Shown here: one piece after another, positions 45,945 through 53,440 of the stretch
Layout of the letters: every line of letters begins with the position of its first letter
How positions within the stretch are numbered: the stretch's first letter is position 1
Source: an uncultured Clostridia bacterium
GTDB lineage: Bacteria > Bacillota > Clostridia > Oscillospirales > Feifaniaceae
Direction: 5' to 3'
Length of the DNA: 64,000 bases
Assembly (NCBI GenBank): GCA_944376235.1
Contig: CALWCA010000012.1
Coordinates: forward strand, 1 to 64,000
The notes under the pieces: generated by a model
Database searches by the model: none
What the model was told of the DNA's origin: nothing
Seen by the model: only the letters and a program-made list of their open reading frames with translations
Translations under genes and position numbers: made by a program

Positions 45945-46211
45945 TTACATGCCCGCAATGAGCTGGGTAAAAAGCCAGGCCGTGAAGGCGACCACCACGC
46001 AAACACAGGCAAGGGCGATGGAGGGGGCCTTCAAAGCGGCCTTTTTGGCCGCGCGAAGGGCGGTGTCCTCCTTTGGGGTTTTGAGGTAGTCAAACAGCGA
46101 CGAGGCAAACCATACCAGGATAAAGCCGGGCGCAATCACGGCGAGATAGGGCGCGATGCCCACGCTGAGCATGAATAAGAAAGACAGGGCGTCAGACAAA
46201 AAGCCGGGCAA
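45945..46211 (-). CDS. 88-residue membrane protein of unknown function
   Basis: The predicted protein has a hydrophobic N-terminal part (SFLFMLSVGIAPYLAVIAPGF), a basic and polar stretch (DYLKTPKEDTALRAAKKAALK) and a hydrophobic C-terminus. The start is a TTG at 46211, 6 bases after GAAAGGAGGGG. It is the first gene of the unit with the 45-residue protein and the PstS-like protein. No family was recognised. Confidence 0.7.
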   Translation of the reverse strand: MPGFLSDALSFLFMLSVGIAPYLAVIAPGFILVWFASSLFDYLKTPKEDTALRAAKKAALKAPSIALACVCVVVAFTAWLFTQLIAGM

Positions 46212-46743
46212 AAAATCCCCTCCTTTCGCAGGGCTGCAGACAAAAGGCCGCGCGGTGGTCTTGCCCACGCCGCCCGCTTTTGAAAAAGAGGGCGGACGGC
46301 ACAGGCACCCTGCCACCGTGCAGAACATAGCAAAATATAAAAATATTTTAGATATTTTGCCAAAATAATAGCACAAAAACAAAAACAATTCAACAGCTTT
46401 TCGAAAAATTCCTGAAAAGTGCAGAGAAATTGCCCGGTGCATGGGCGGGCGGCAGGGAGCGGCCGGGGGAGAGAAAAAGGGGAGAGGTCGGCCTTTTTGG
46501 GGTGCCTTCAGGGCGGATTTTTGCGGCAGGCCCGCGCAGGGGGCAAAAGGAAGGGGAGGCGGCTTGCTCTTTGCCTATCTTTGCGGTATAATAAAAAAGC
46601 AACCATATTTTGAGGGCGAAAGCCGCGTGCGCTTTCGCCCTTTATGTCTGTCACGAAAGGCTCAAAGGCAGGGCGCCTCTTCGGGGGCCTTTGCCCGGAG
46701 CGGCTGCACAAAAGGACGACAAATTGGAAGGGAGATACCGGTC
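46212..46743. other. Divergent intergenic region
   Basis: The 532-base gap has an AT-rich part at about 46325-46400 upstream of the minus-strand unit, a G-rich stretch, and the promoter with its hairpin for the plus-strand gene. No gene with a plausible ribosome binding site was found. Confidence 0.55.
46564..46640 (+). promoter_or_regulatory. Promoter and leader hairpin of the 174-residue protein gene
   Basis: TTGCTC (46564-46569) and TATAAT (46587-46592) are 17 bases apart. A stem of about 10 bases (GGGCGAAAGC pairing with GCTTTCGCCC, 46615-46640) begins roughly 15 bases after the expected start and is followed by TTTATG, so it could also act as an attenuator. Confidence 0.6.
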
Positions 46744-47268
46744 ATGGCATTTCGGAAAAAGTGGCTGCCGGCTGTTTTGGCAGTGGCTGTCTGCGTTGCG
46801 GTGGCCTGCATATTCGCCTTTTCCTCCGCCCCGGGGGGAGAAACCGTCGAAAGCAGGCAGGAGATGTTAAACGCGGCGATTTCAAAGGGCGGGGACTGGA
46901 CGATTTTGAAGGAGCTGGAGCTTGAGGACTGCGTGGTCAGCGCGGCATACAGCGCCGACCGGAAGTGCGCGCTTGCCGTGTTTGAGCCGCAGGGAAACGG
47001 GACATACAAACTTCGCACGTCGACCACGCGGGACGCCGACCAAATCATCGTCACAAGCACCATGGAAAACGGCGTGTGGTATGACCTTGTCTGGTTTCAG
47101 GGCGCCAAGACGAAATATGCAGAAATCACCTACACCGTCGACGGGCAGGTTCAGGACACGCTGAGATTCGATACGGAGGATATGGAGATTCTCAGCATCG
47201 AAAATCCGCAAAAAGAGTATTCCATGCATGTGGTTTATTACGACGGCGAGGGCAACAAATACGAGTAA
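46744..47268 (+). CDS. Membrane-anchored extracytoplasmic protein of unknown function
   Basis: The 174-residue protein has one N-terminal hydrophobic segment (WLPAVLAVAVCVAVACIFAF) that could be a signal anchor, followed by a beta-rich soluble part with repeated Thr, Val and Tyr-rich strands. No conserved motif was recognised. The ATG at 46744 follows GGAAGGGAG. The DUF3048 gene starts 80 bases later and may be co-transcribed. Confidence 0.7.
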   Translation: MAFRKKWLPAVLAVAVCVAVACIFAFSSAPGGETVESRQEMLNAAISKGGDWTILKELELEDCVVSAAYSADRKCALAVFEPQGNGTYKLRTSTTRDADQIIVTSTMENGVWYDLVWFQGAKTKYAEITYTVDGQVQDTLRFDTEDMEILSIENPQKEYSMHVVYYDGEGNKYE

Positions 47269-47347
47269 CCTCCCCGGCCGGGAAAGACAAGGGCCGCAAG
47301 CGGCCAACGACAATCAAGACAACAAAGGAAAAAGGAGCGGGAATTTC

Positions 47348-48481
47348 ATGAAAAACCCCCATTTGCGCGCACCGGCGCTGCTGCTTGCGCTGTTGCTGCT
47401 GCTGACGCTTGCCGCCTGCGGCGATGACGATACCGAGACCATGGCGCCCGTGGAGCCGGACAAGCTGCCCGGGCAGGAGGAGACGCAGGAGAAGGGTGTC
47501 CTCAACCCGCTTACGGGGCTGCGGGAGGAGACGTCCTACACCCTGGCGCGGCCCATTGCCGTCATGATCAATAATCTCAAGCAAGCCACGCCGCCGCGCG
47601 GGATGTCGGCGTACGACGGCGCCTTTGAGGTGCTGGCCGAAGGGGAGATCAACCGCATCATCGCCCTCTTTTACGACTACGAAAGCATCCCCGAGATCGG
47701 CTCGGTGCGCTCGGCGCGCGACTACTATTTCAAGCTGGCGCGCCCTCTCGACCCCATCGTGCTGCACTACGGCGGCAGCGACGCCGCCTACATCTACATC
47801 AAGCAAAACAAGCTCGACACGCTCAACGGAATGGAGAGCAAGGTCGACAGCCTGATGTACTGGCGGGACCAGCAGCGCATCAAGAGCGCCGGCTATGAGC
47901 ACAGCGTCTTCACGAGCGGGGAGAAGGTCAGGGAGGCCGTCGAGCAGCTCGAGCGCCGCACGGAAACCGAGCAGACGGAACCCTTTTTCCGGTTTCGCGG
48001 GGAGGAGGAAGAGGCCAGGGCGCCGGGCAGCCTGCCCGGCGTCACCATCACGGTGCCCTTCTCGCACTACATTGAGCCCGTGTTTGAATACGACGCGCAA
48101 AAGGGGTGTTACCTGCGCAGCCAGTATGGCGCCCCATACGTCGACGAGACCACGGGGCAGCAAATCGAGGTGGACAACCTGTTTATCGTCTTTGCCGAGC
48201 ACCGTGCGGTGGGCGACGAGGCCGGCCACATCGAGGTTGTCACCACGGGAAGCGGGCAGGGCCTGTATTTTTCAAAGGGTGCGGGCTGTGCCGTCAACTG
48301 GAGCAAGCAGAGCGACACCGACTTTTTCACCTTTACCGACGAGGCCGGGCAGGAGCTTGAGGTCAACAGGGGGCGCATGTGGATTTGCGTGGTTGCGCCA
48401 AACTGCAAGGTGAGCTATACCGACCCTGCGCAGCAGACCGAGGCGCAGGAGCAGGCGGACGGGGAGACGGCCAATGCCTGA
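47348..48481 (+). CDS. DUF3048 (YerB-type) lipoprotein
   Basis: The 377-residue protein has a signal peptide with a lipobox (LTLAAC, cysteine about residue 24) and the DUF3048 N-terminal domain: LNPLTGL, RPIAVMINNLKQATPPRGMSAYD, and IPEIGSVRSARDYYF. Such lipoproteins are common in Firmicutes; the family's role is unknown. The stop overlaps the mutY start by 8 bases. GGAGCGGG precedes the ATG. The C-terminal tail is Glu/Gln-rich and probably flexible. Confidence 0.9.
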   Translation: MKNPHLRAPALLLALLLLLTLAACGDDDTETMAPVEPDKLPGQEETQEKGVLNPLTGLREETSYTLARPIAVMINNLKQATPPRGMSAYDGAFEVLAEGEINRIIALFYDYESIPEIGSVRSARDYYFKLARPLDPIVLHYGGSDAAYIYIKQNKLDTLNGMESKVDSLMYWRDQQRIKSAGYEHSVFTSGEKVREAVEQLERRTETEQTEPFFRFRGEEEEARAPGSLPGVTITVPFSHYIEPVFEYDAQKGCYLRSQYGAPYVDETTGQQIEVDNLFIVFAEHRAVGDEAGHIEVVTTGSGQGLYFSKGAGCAVNWSKQSDTDFFTFTDEAGQELEVNRGRMWICVVAPNCKVSYTDPAQQTEAQEQADGETANA

Positions 48482-49535
48482 GCGGCAGGGGCTTGAGGCG
48501 CTGCCCGGCCTTCTGCTGCCGTGGTACAGGGCGCATGCGCGCCGCCTGCCCTGGCGGGACAGCCCCACGCCCTACGCCGTTTTGGTCAGCGAAATCATGC
48601 TGCAGCAGACGCGGGTGGAGGCGGCGCTGCCCTATTTTAAGCGGTTTATGGCCGAGCTGCCGGATTTTGAGGCGCTTGCCGGGGCGGACGAGGCTCAGCT
48701 TTTGAAGCTGTGGCAGGGGCTTGGCTACTACAGCAGGGCCCGCAACCTGCAAAAGGCGGCGCAGCTTGTGGTGCAGCGCCATGGCGGGCAGCTCCCGGCC
48801 GACCTTCGCGCCCTGCGGGCCCTGCCGGGAGTGGGCGACTACACGGCGGGGGCGGTGGCCTCCATCGCCTTCGGGCTGCCGGCTGCGGCGGTGGACGGAA
48901 ACGTGCTGCGCGTGTTTGCAAGGCTTTTGTGCAGCGGGGAGAGCCTCTCTTCGCCCGCCTTCAAAAAGGAGGTGGCGCGCCGGGTGGAGGGCCTGATGCC
49001 GCAGGGGCAGGCAGGCGACTTCACGCAGGCGCTCATGGAGCTGGGGGCCACCATCTGCCTGCCAAACGGCAGGCCCCTGTGCGAAGCCTGCCCGGTGAGA
49101 GAGCTGTGCGGCGCCGCCTGCGAGGGGCGGCAGCAGGAGCTGCCGGTCAGGCAGGAGAAAAAGGCGCGGCGCAGGGAGCAAAAGGCGGTGCTGCTGCTGT
49201 GCGCAGGGGAGCTGACGGCGCTGCGGCGCCGTCCCGACAGGGGGCTCTTGGCCGGCCTGTGGGAGCCGGTGACGCTGCCCGGCATGCCTGACGAGGCGCA
49301 GGTGCGCCGCGCGGTGGAGGAGCTGGGCGGCGCGGTGAGGCAGCTTGCCCCCCTGCCGGCGGCAAAGCATGTCTTCACCCATGTGGAGTGGCATATGACG
49401 GGCTGGCGCGTCGAGCTCGAGAGCGCGCAGGGGCTGGATCCCGCCCTGGTCTTTACGACGGAGCGGCAGCGCCGCGAGCAGTACGCCGTCCCCAGCGCCT
49501 ACCGGGCCTATCTGAAGCCCTCCCGCCGGCGCTGA
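48474..49535 (+). CDS. mutY: A/G-specific adenine glycosylase MutY
   Basis: MutY removes adenine mispaired with 8-oxoguanine. The 353-residue protein has the helix-hairpin-helix (LRALPGVGDYTAGAV), the catalytic EIMLQQTRV segment with Glu, the Asp in AVDGNVLRV, and a C-terminal 4Fe-4S site with cysteines spaced C-X7-C-X2-C-X5-C (one residue longer in the first gap than usual). The C-terminal Nudix-like domain is present. The ATG at 48474 lies within the end of the DUF3048 gene, so the two are coupled. Confidence 0.95.
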   Translation: MPERQGLEALPGLLLPWYRAHARRLPWRDSPTPYAVLVSEIMLQQTRVEAALPYFKRFMAELPDFEALAGADEAQLLKLWQGLGYYSRARNLQKAAQLVVQRHGGQLPADLRALRALPGVGDYTAGAVASIAFGLPAAAVDGNVLRVFARLLCSGESLSSPAFKKEVARRVEGLMPQGQAGDFTQALMELGATICLPNGRPLCEACPVRELCGAACEGRQQELPVRQEKKARRREQKAVLLLCAGELTALRRRPDRGLLAGLWEPVTLPGMPDEAQVRRAVEELGGAVRQLAPLPAAKHVFTHVEWHMTGWRVELESAQGLDPALVFTTERQRREQYAVPSAYRAYLKPSRRR

Positions 49536-49755
49536 GACGAAAGACGCCCCCTGTGGAGGGAGAGAAAAAAGACTTTTGCGGCGCGGCCGTTGAGATAAGG
49601 CAGGAAAAGACGGCGAGGGCCTTGCGGGAAAACCCCGCAAGGCCCTCGCCGTCTTTGGGCAAAGCAGCCCTGCCGAAAAAGGGCAAGCGTTCAAGCATGC
49701 CCTTTCCGGACGGCCTGCCTTGGCGCGCAGGGACGCGGGGAGGCCCCTCTTTGCC
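49536..49755 (+). terminator. Strong hairpin after mutY (49606-49656)
   Basis: A perfect 23-base stem (49606-49628 with 49634-49656) on an AAAAC loop lies 70 bases after mutY. Only three T residues end the stem, so it may need help to terminate; it may also block 3' decay. Confidence 0.75.
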
Positions 49756-49830
49756 TTAGCTGCGCCTTGCGCACTCCAAAATGACTAAAATGGGAAGCGC
49801 GAGAATGGTTGCAATGATCAAAAGAGGCAT
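49756..49830 (-). CDS. 24-residue predicted membrane peptide
   Basis: The short frame encodes MPLLIIATILALPILVILEC followed by ARRS, a single hydrophobic helix with a basic end. AGGGAGGG lies 8 bases before the ATG, a good ribosome binding site, and no longer gene overlaps it. It could be a regulatory peptide, a subunit of a membrane complex, or a type I toxin; nothing decides between these. Confidence 0.4.
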   Translation of the reverse strand: MPLLIIATILALPILVILECARRS

Positions 49831-49946
49831 TGCCAGATTCCCTCCCTTCCAAAGAGAATGCAGGTCGTCAGAGAATGGGGGTCGTCGCCCCTTCGTCAGG
49901 AACCGGGATTTGCCGGCCGGGGGGCCGTGGTTTCAGGGGCGCTTTG

Positions 49947-51113
49947 TCAGGGCAGCACCTTCGCCCATTTTTGGGAGAGCGTCTCCAGCAAAAGGGCCTG
50001 GCTCTCCCCTTCGTATTCCGAAAAGGTCAGGTAGCTCACGCAGTTTCCCTTGAGGGCAACAAAGTCAAGGCCGCTTTGCCATGCGCCGTCCAGCCCCGCA
50101 ACCGAAAGCGGGGTAAAGGCCTCCTGGCTTTGCCCGAAGGTGGAGGAAACCATGAGGGCGGGCACGATGTCGCGGGCCCTCTGCGGGCTGGAGAAGAGAA
50201 AGACCTCCTGATAGAGCCAGACAAAGTCGTCCCCGCAGGTTAGCGACTGCCGGGTGTCCCACACCCGGGCCGCCAGAGAGGGGATTTGAGAGACGTCGTT
50301 GCCCTTGTCGCCGCTCCAGTAGTGGGGCTCGCCCTCAAACCCGAGCTCCTGCAGCAGCAGGTAGGGGTCGTCGCTCTGCGCGGGCAGCGCCGTGTGCTGC
50401 GTCTGTTTCCACTGCCACAGCATCAGCAGCAGCATGCACAGCATGCCAAGCCAGCACAGCGCCGCAAACAGGCGGTAGGGCAGGTGGCGGCCCGAGGGGG
50501 CGTGGTCGAGCGGATGCCCCTTTTTGAGGCGGCGGCACAGCCGCATGGTGTGGATGGCGCCGTAGAGGTTGGAGACAATGCCCCAGACAACCAGCAGGCA
50601 GAGCAGCAGCATCATGGCCGTGTTTCGGGCCAGCTCCAGCGTCCATTGCGCTTTGAGTGCCGTGAGCGCCTGGGAAAAGCTGTCGTCGCGCATGCCCGCC
50701 GCGAAGAGCAGCCAAAGCAGACAGCTCAGCGTCACGGGCAGCCAGCTCAGCAGGTAGCTGCGCCGCAGCGCCTTCAGGGTGGCCGCCTGGGAAACGGGGT
50801 CGCTGTAAAACTCCGGGGCGTCGCTGCCGGCAGGGGCGCAAAAGACGTTGACCAGCCCGCAGCGCGTGACAAACTGCCAGCCGCTCTCCTCATACAGCGC
50901 GCGCTGCTCCTCGGGCAGTGTGAGGTCGTCGTCAAAGAGGGCGGGGGAGGCCAGCTCGATGCGGTAGCGCAGCTGCTGCGGCTCGCAGCGCTCAAACGAG
51001 CTCAGAAAAGCGCCCCGCCGGCGAAGCTTCCAGCCCTTTGCGGCCATATCGCCATAGCATTTTTCGTTTTCCCCAATGGCGTAGTCGCCCGGGTGGATGA
51101 GATACCGTCTCAT
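49947..51113 (-). CDS. DUF2812 membrane protein, partner of the PadR regulator
   Basis: The 388-residue protein begins with a soluble part of about 140 residues with the DUF2812 pattern (AAKGWKLRRRGAFLSSFERCEPQQLRYRIEL), then four hydrophobic segments, and a C-terminal soluble domain. In many Firmicutes such genes follow a padR gene and are thought to be part of a stress or envelope response. Its ATG overlaps the padR stop as ATGA. The frame stays open far upstream, antisense to another gene, but this ATG follows from the overlap. Confidence 0.85.
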   Translation of the reverse strand: MRRYLIHPGDYAIGENEKCYGDMAAKGWKLRRRGAFLSSFERCEPQQLRYRIELASPALFDDDLTLPEEQRALYEESGWQFVTRCGLVNVFCAPAGSDAPEFYSDPVSQAATLKALRRSYLLSWLPVTLSCLLWLLFAAGMRDDSFSQALTALKAQWTLELARNTAMMLLLCLLVVWGIVSNLYGAIHTMRLCRRLKKGHPLDHAPSGRHLPYRLFAALCWLGMLCMLLLMLWQWKQTQHTALPAQSDDPYLLLQELGFEGEPHYWSGDKGNDVSQIPSLAARVWDTRQSLTCGDDFVWLYQEVFLFSSPQRARDIVPALMVSSTFGQSQEAFTPLSVAGLDGAWQSGLDFVALKGNCVSYLTFSEYEGESQALLLETLSQKWAKVLP

Positions 51114-51418
51114 GTCTGTTCCTCCAGTGCAGCGCCGTCTTGCACCATGTGCTTGAGGCGCCGGTATTCGACCCGCAGGGCGTCGAGCCCCTTTTGGGTG
51201 ATGGCATAGGTCTTGCGCCGCTCCTGCTGCGAGGCCAGCACAATGAGCCCCTCCTCCTTCATGCGGGTCAGCACGCCATACAGCGTGCCCGGTCCCATTT
51301 CCACACGCCCGCCCGAGAGCTCCCGGATGCGGGCAATCATCCCGTAGCCGTGCCCCGGCTGCAAAAGACTCAGCAAAATGTAATACATGGCCTCGGTCAT
51401 GGGCTGTGCCTGCGGCAT
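51110..51418 (-). CDS. PadR family transcriptional regulator
   Basis: The 102-residue protein has the PadR winged-helix: AMYYILLSLLQPGHGYGMIARIRELS and MGPGTLYGVLTRMKEEGLI, ending in the dimer helix. PadR proteins repress their own operon and a nearby target. The ATG at 51418 follows a G-rich stretch. A 32-base palindrome 38 bases upstream is the likely operator and also lies toward the promoter of the divergent flavodiiron gene. Confidence 0.92.
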   Translation of the reverse strand: MPQAQPMTEAMYYILLSLLQPGHGYGMIARIRELSGGRVEMGPGTLYGVLTRMKEEGLIVLASQQERRKTYAITQKGLDALRVEYRRLKHMVQDGAALEEQT

Positions 51419-51455
51419 GAGGGAGCCCCCCTTTCCGAGCGGCGGTGAGGCCGCT

Positions 51456-51487
51456 ATTATGTCTCTCGATATATCGCGTGACATAAT
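51456..51487. promoter_or_regulatory. Candidate PadR operator (32-base palindrome)
   Basis: The arms (51456-51471 and 51472-51487) match in 14 of 16 positions and meet at the centre GATATATC. The outer parts, TATGTC and GACATA, match the ATGT...ACAT pattern bound by known PadR proteins. It lies between padR and the divergent flavodiiron gene. Confidence 0.72.
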
Positions 51488-51551
51488 AATAGCATGCCCG
51501 ACAGGCCCTGTCAAGGGGGGGATGGCAAAGGCGCGCGTTGGGGCGCGGGGC

Positions 51552-51580
51552 TTTACGCGGCGGGACAAACCCGGTATAAT
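51552..51580 (+). promoter_or_regulatory. Promoter of the flavodiiron gene
   Basis: TTTACG (51552-51557) and TATAAT (51575-51580) are 17 bases apart, 92 bases before the start codon. Confidence 0.55.
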
Positions 51581-51671
51581 AAAAAAAGGAAAAAACCGGC
51601 ACCGCACGGCTTGCTGCGCCAAGCGGTTGGCGGGGGCCGTGACCAAAAAAGCAAAAGAGGGGGAAACCTGC

Positions 51672-52838
51672 ATGAAAATCACGGACGATATCCTTTACGT
51701 CGGCGTCAACGACCACGACATTGACCTGTTTGAGGGGCAATACGTCGTGCCAAACGGCATGGCCTACAACTCCTATGTCATTTTGGACGACCAGGTTGCC
51801 GTGATGGACACGGTGGACGCGCGCTTTGCCGGGCAGTGGCTTGACAACGTAAGGCAGGCGCTGGGGCAGCGCAAGCCGGCCTATCTGGTGGTGCAGCACA
51901 TGGAGCCCGACCACTCGGCCAACGTGGCGCGCTTCATGGAGGCCTATCCCGACGCCGTGGTGGTGGCCTCGTCCAAGGCCTTTGCCATGATGAAGCAGTT
52001 TTTCGGCACCGACTTTGCCGACCGCCGCCAGGTGGTGGGCGACGGCGACACGCTGTGCCTGGGCAGCCACACGCTGCGCTTTGTCACGGCGCCCATGGTG
52101 CACTGGCCGGAGGTGATCATGACCTACGACGAGAGCGCAAAGGTGCTTTTTTCGGCCGACGCCTTTGGAAAATTCGGGGCGCTCGACGTGCAGGAGGATT
52201 GGGCCTGCGAGGCGCGGCGCTACTACATCGGCATTGTGGGGAAATACGGCGCGCAGGTGCAGGTTGTGCTGGGCAAGCTGGGGGGAGCGCAGCTTTCGGC
52301 CGTCTGCCCCCTGCACGGGCCGGTGCTGACCGGGGAGCTTGGCCGCTATCTGGAGCTTTACAACATCTGGTCGTCCTATGGCGTCGAGAGCGAGGGGGTT
52401 GTCATCGCCTACACCTCGGTTTACGGGCACACGCGCGAGGCGGTGGAGCTGCTGGCCGACCGGCTGCGCCAGAGGGGCTGCCCGGAGGTGGTTGTGACCG
52501 ACCTTGCGCGCTGCGACATGGCCGAGGCGGTGGAGGACGCCTTCCGCTACGGCACGCTGGTGCTTGCCACCACCACCTACAACGGGGAGATTTTCCCCTT
52601 TATGCACACTTTTTTGCACAATCTCACCGAGAGGAACTTCCAAAACCGCAGGGTGGCCTTTGTGGAAAATGGGAGCTGGGCGCCGCTTGCGGCAAAGACC
52701 ATGAAAAAGCTGCTGGAGGGCAGCAAGCAGCTGACCTATGCCGAAACCACCGTCACGCTGCGCTCGGCGCTGGACGACGCCAGCCGGCAGCAGGTGGAGG
52801 CCCTGGCGCAGGAGCTGTGGCCGGGCGGCGGACGGTAG
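51672..52838 (+). CDS. Flavodiiron protein (A-type flavoprotein, O2/NO reductase)
   Basis: The 388-residue protein has a metallo-beta-lactamase-like di-iron domain with HMEPDH (residues 76-81), a later histidine at MVHWPE, an aspartate in FSADAFG and a histidine in PLHGPV, then a C-terminal flavodoxin domain (YTSVYGHTREAV, TTTYNGE). These enzymes reduce O2 to water or NO to N2O in anaerobes. The start at 51672 is an ATG after GAGGGGGAA. It is probably repressed or at least influenced by the adjacent PadR site. Confidence 0.93.
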   Translation: MKITDDILYVGVNDHDIDLFEGQYVVPNGMAYNSYVILDDQVAVMDTVDARFAGQWLDNVRQALGQRKPAYLVVQHMEPDHSANVARFMEAYPDAVVVASSKAFAMMKQFFGTDFADRRQVVGDGDTLCLGSHTLRFVTAPMVHWPEVIMTYDESAKVLFSADAFGKFGALDVQEDWACEARRYYIGIVGKYGAQVQVVLGKLGGAQLSAVCPLHGPVLTGELGRYLELYNIWSSYGVESEGVVIAYTSVYGHTREAVELLADRLRQRGCPEVVVTDLARCDMAEAVEDAFRYGTLVLATTTYNGEIFPFMHTFLHNLTERNFQNRRVAFVENGSWAPLAAKTMKKLLEGSKQLTYAETTVTLRSALDDASRQQVEALAQELWPGGGR

Positions 52839-53120
52839 GCTGCGCACGCCCTGCCCTTCCCCAAGGGCGCCGGAGGGCTCCCGGGGGAGGGGCCCCGGCT
52901 TTGGGGCGGACAAAGCCCGGCAAGGCGCGCGGCGGACGCCGCGCGCCTTGCCGGAGAGGGGCGGCGGCAGCGCGGGAGCGGGTTCCCGCGCTGCCGCCGC
53001 CCCTTAAAGCAGGGCCGGGGGAGAGGCTTCTCCCCCGGCCCTGCTTTGCTTTGTCCGCCGGGTTGGCTGCGGCGGGGAAAGGGGGCCTTTTTGCCGGGAA
53101 AAGCCTTTTTTGAAAGGGTG
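52839..53120. other. Three tandem long hairpins after the flavodiiron gene
   Basis: Three near-perfect inverted repeats stand end to end: 52917-52954 (18-base arms), 52957-53004 (about 20-base arms) and 53006-53047 (19-base arms). Only 1-2 bases separate them. The last ends in TTTG and a T-rich stretch. Such a stack is unusual; it may be a strong terminator, a 3' decay block or a structured RNA. No gene is present. Confidence 0.65.
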
Positions 53121-53440
53121 TTGACAAAGATATTTTAGGGTGTTACAATGGCTGCTGCGGGAGCGAAGGCTCCCCAAAACGAAAGGACGCCCGTTTGCGG
53201 GGATGTCAGCCAACCTGGGCCGGCCGGGGCCGGAACAAGGGGGCTTTCCTGCAAAGCGTTCTTTTTATGTTCCGAAAAATGCGCCTGTCTGCCTGCGGCT
53301 GCAGGCGGGGCGCAGGGCGGGAAAGCCGGGCCAAGCGTCAAAGGCCCCGCGCGCGGATGCCGTGCGGGGGGAGGCTTTGCGAAGCGCCCCCGGCCCCCTG
53401 CCCGCAAAAGGACATGCGCTTTGAGAGAGGAGAGGTTTTT
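53121..53440 (+). promoter_or_regulatory. Promoter and long leader of the MATE gene
   Basis: TTGACA (53121-53126) and TACAAT (53144-53149) are 17 bases apart, the best promoter in the window. The start of transcription would be near 53156, where a GGGAGC-N4-GCTCCC hairpin (53159-53174) begins. About 285 bases separate this from the start codon, with several GC-rich inverted repeats but no recognised riboswitch class. Confidence 0.65.

Noticed and set aside
49947-52913. Single open frame of 988 codons on the minus strand
   Set aside because: The first 600 codons are antisense to the flavodiiron gene and to padR in another frame. Only the last 388 codons have a proper start, family match and ATGA coupling.
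53150-53440. Known riboswitch classes in the MATE leader (guanidine, fluoride, c-di-GMP)
   Set aside because: None of the conserved core sequences of these classes could be matched by eye.
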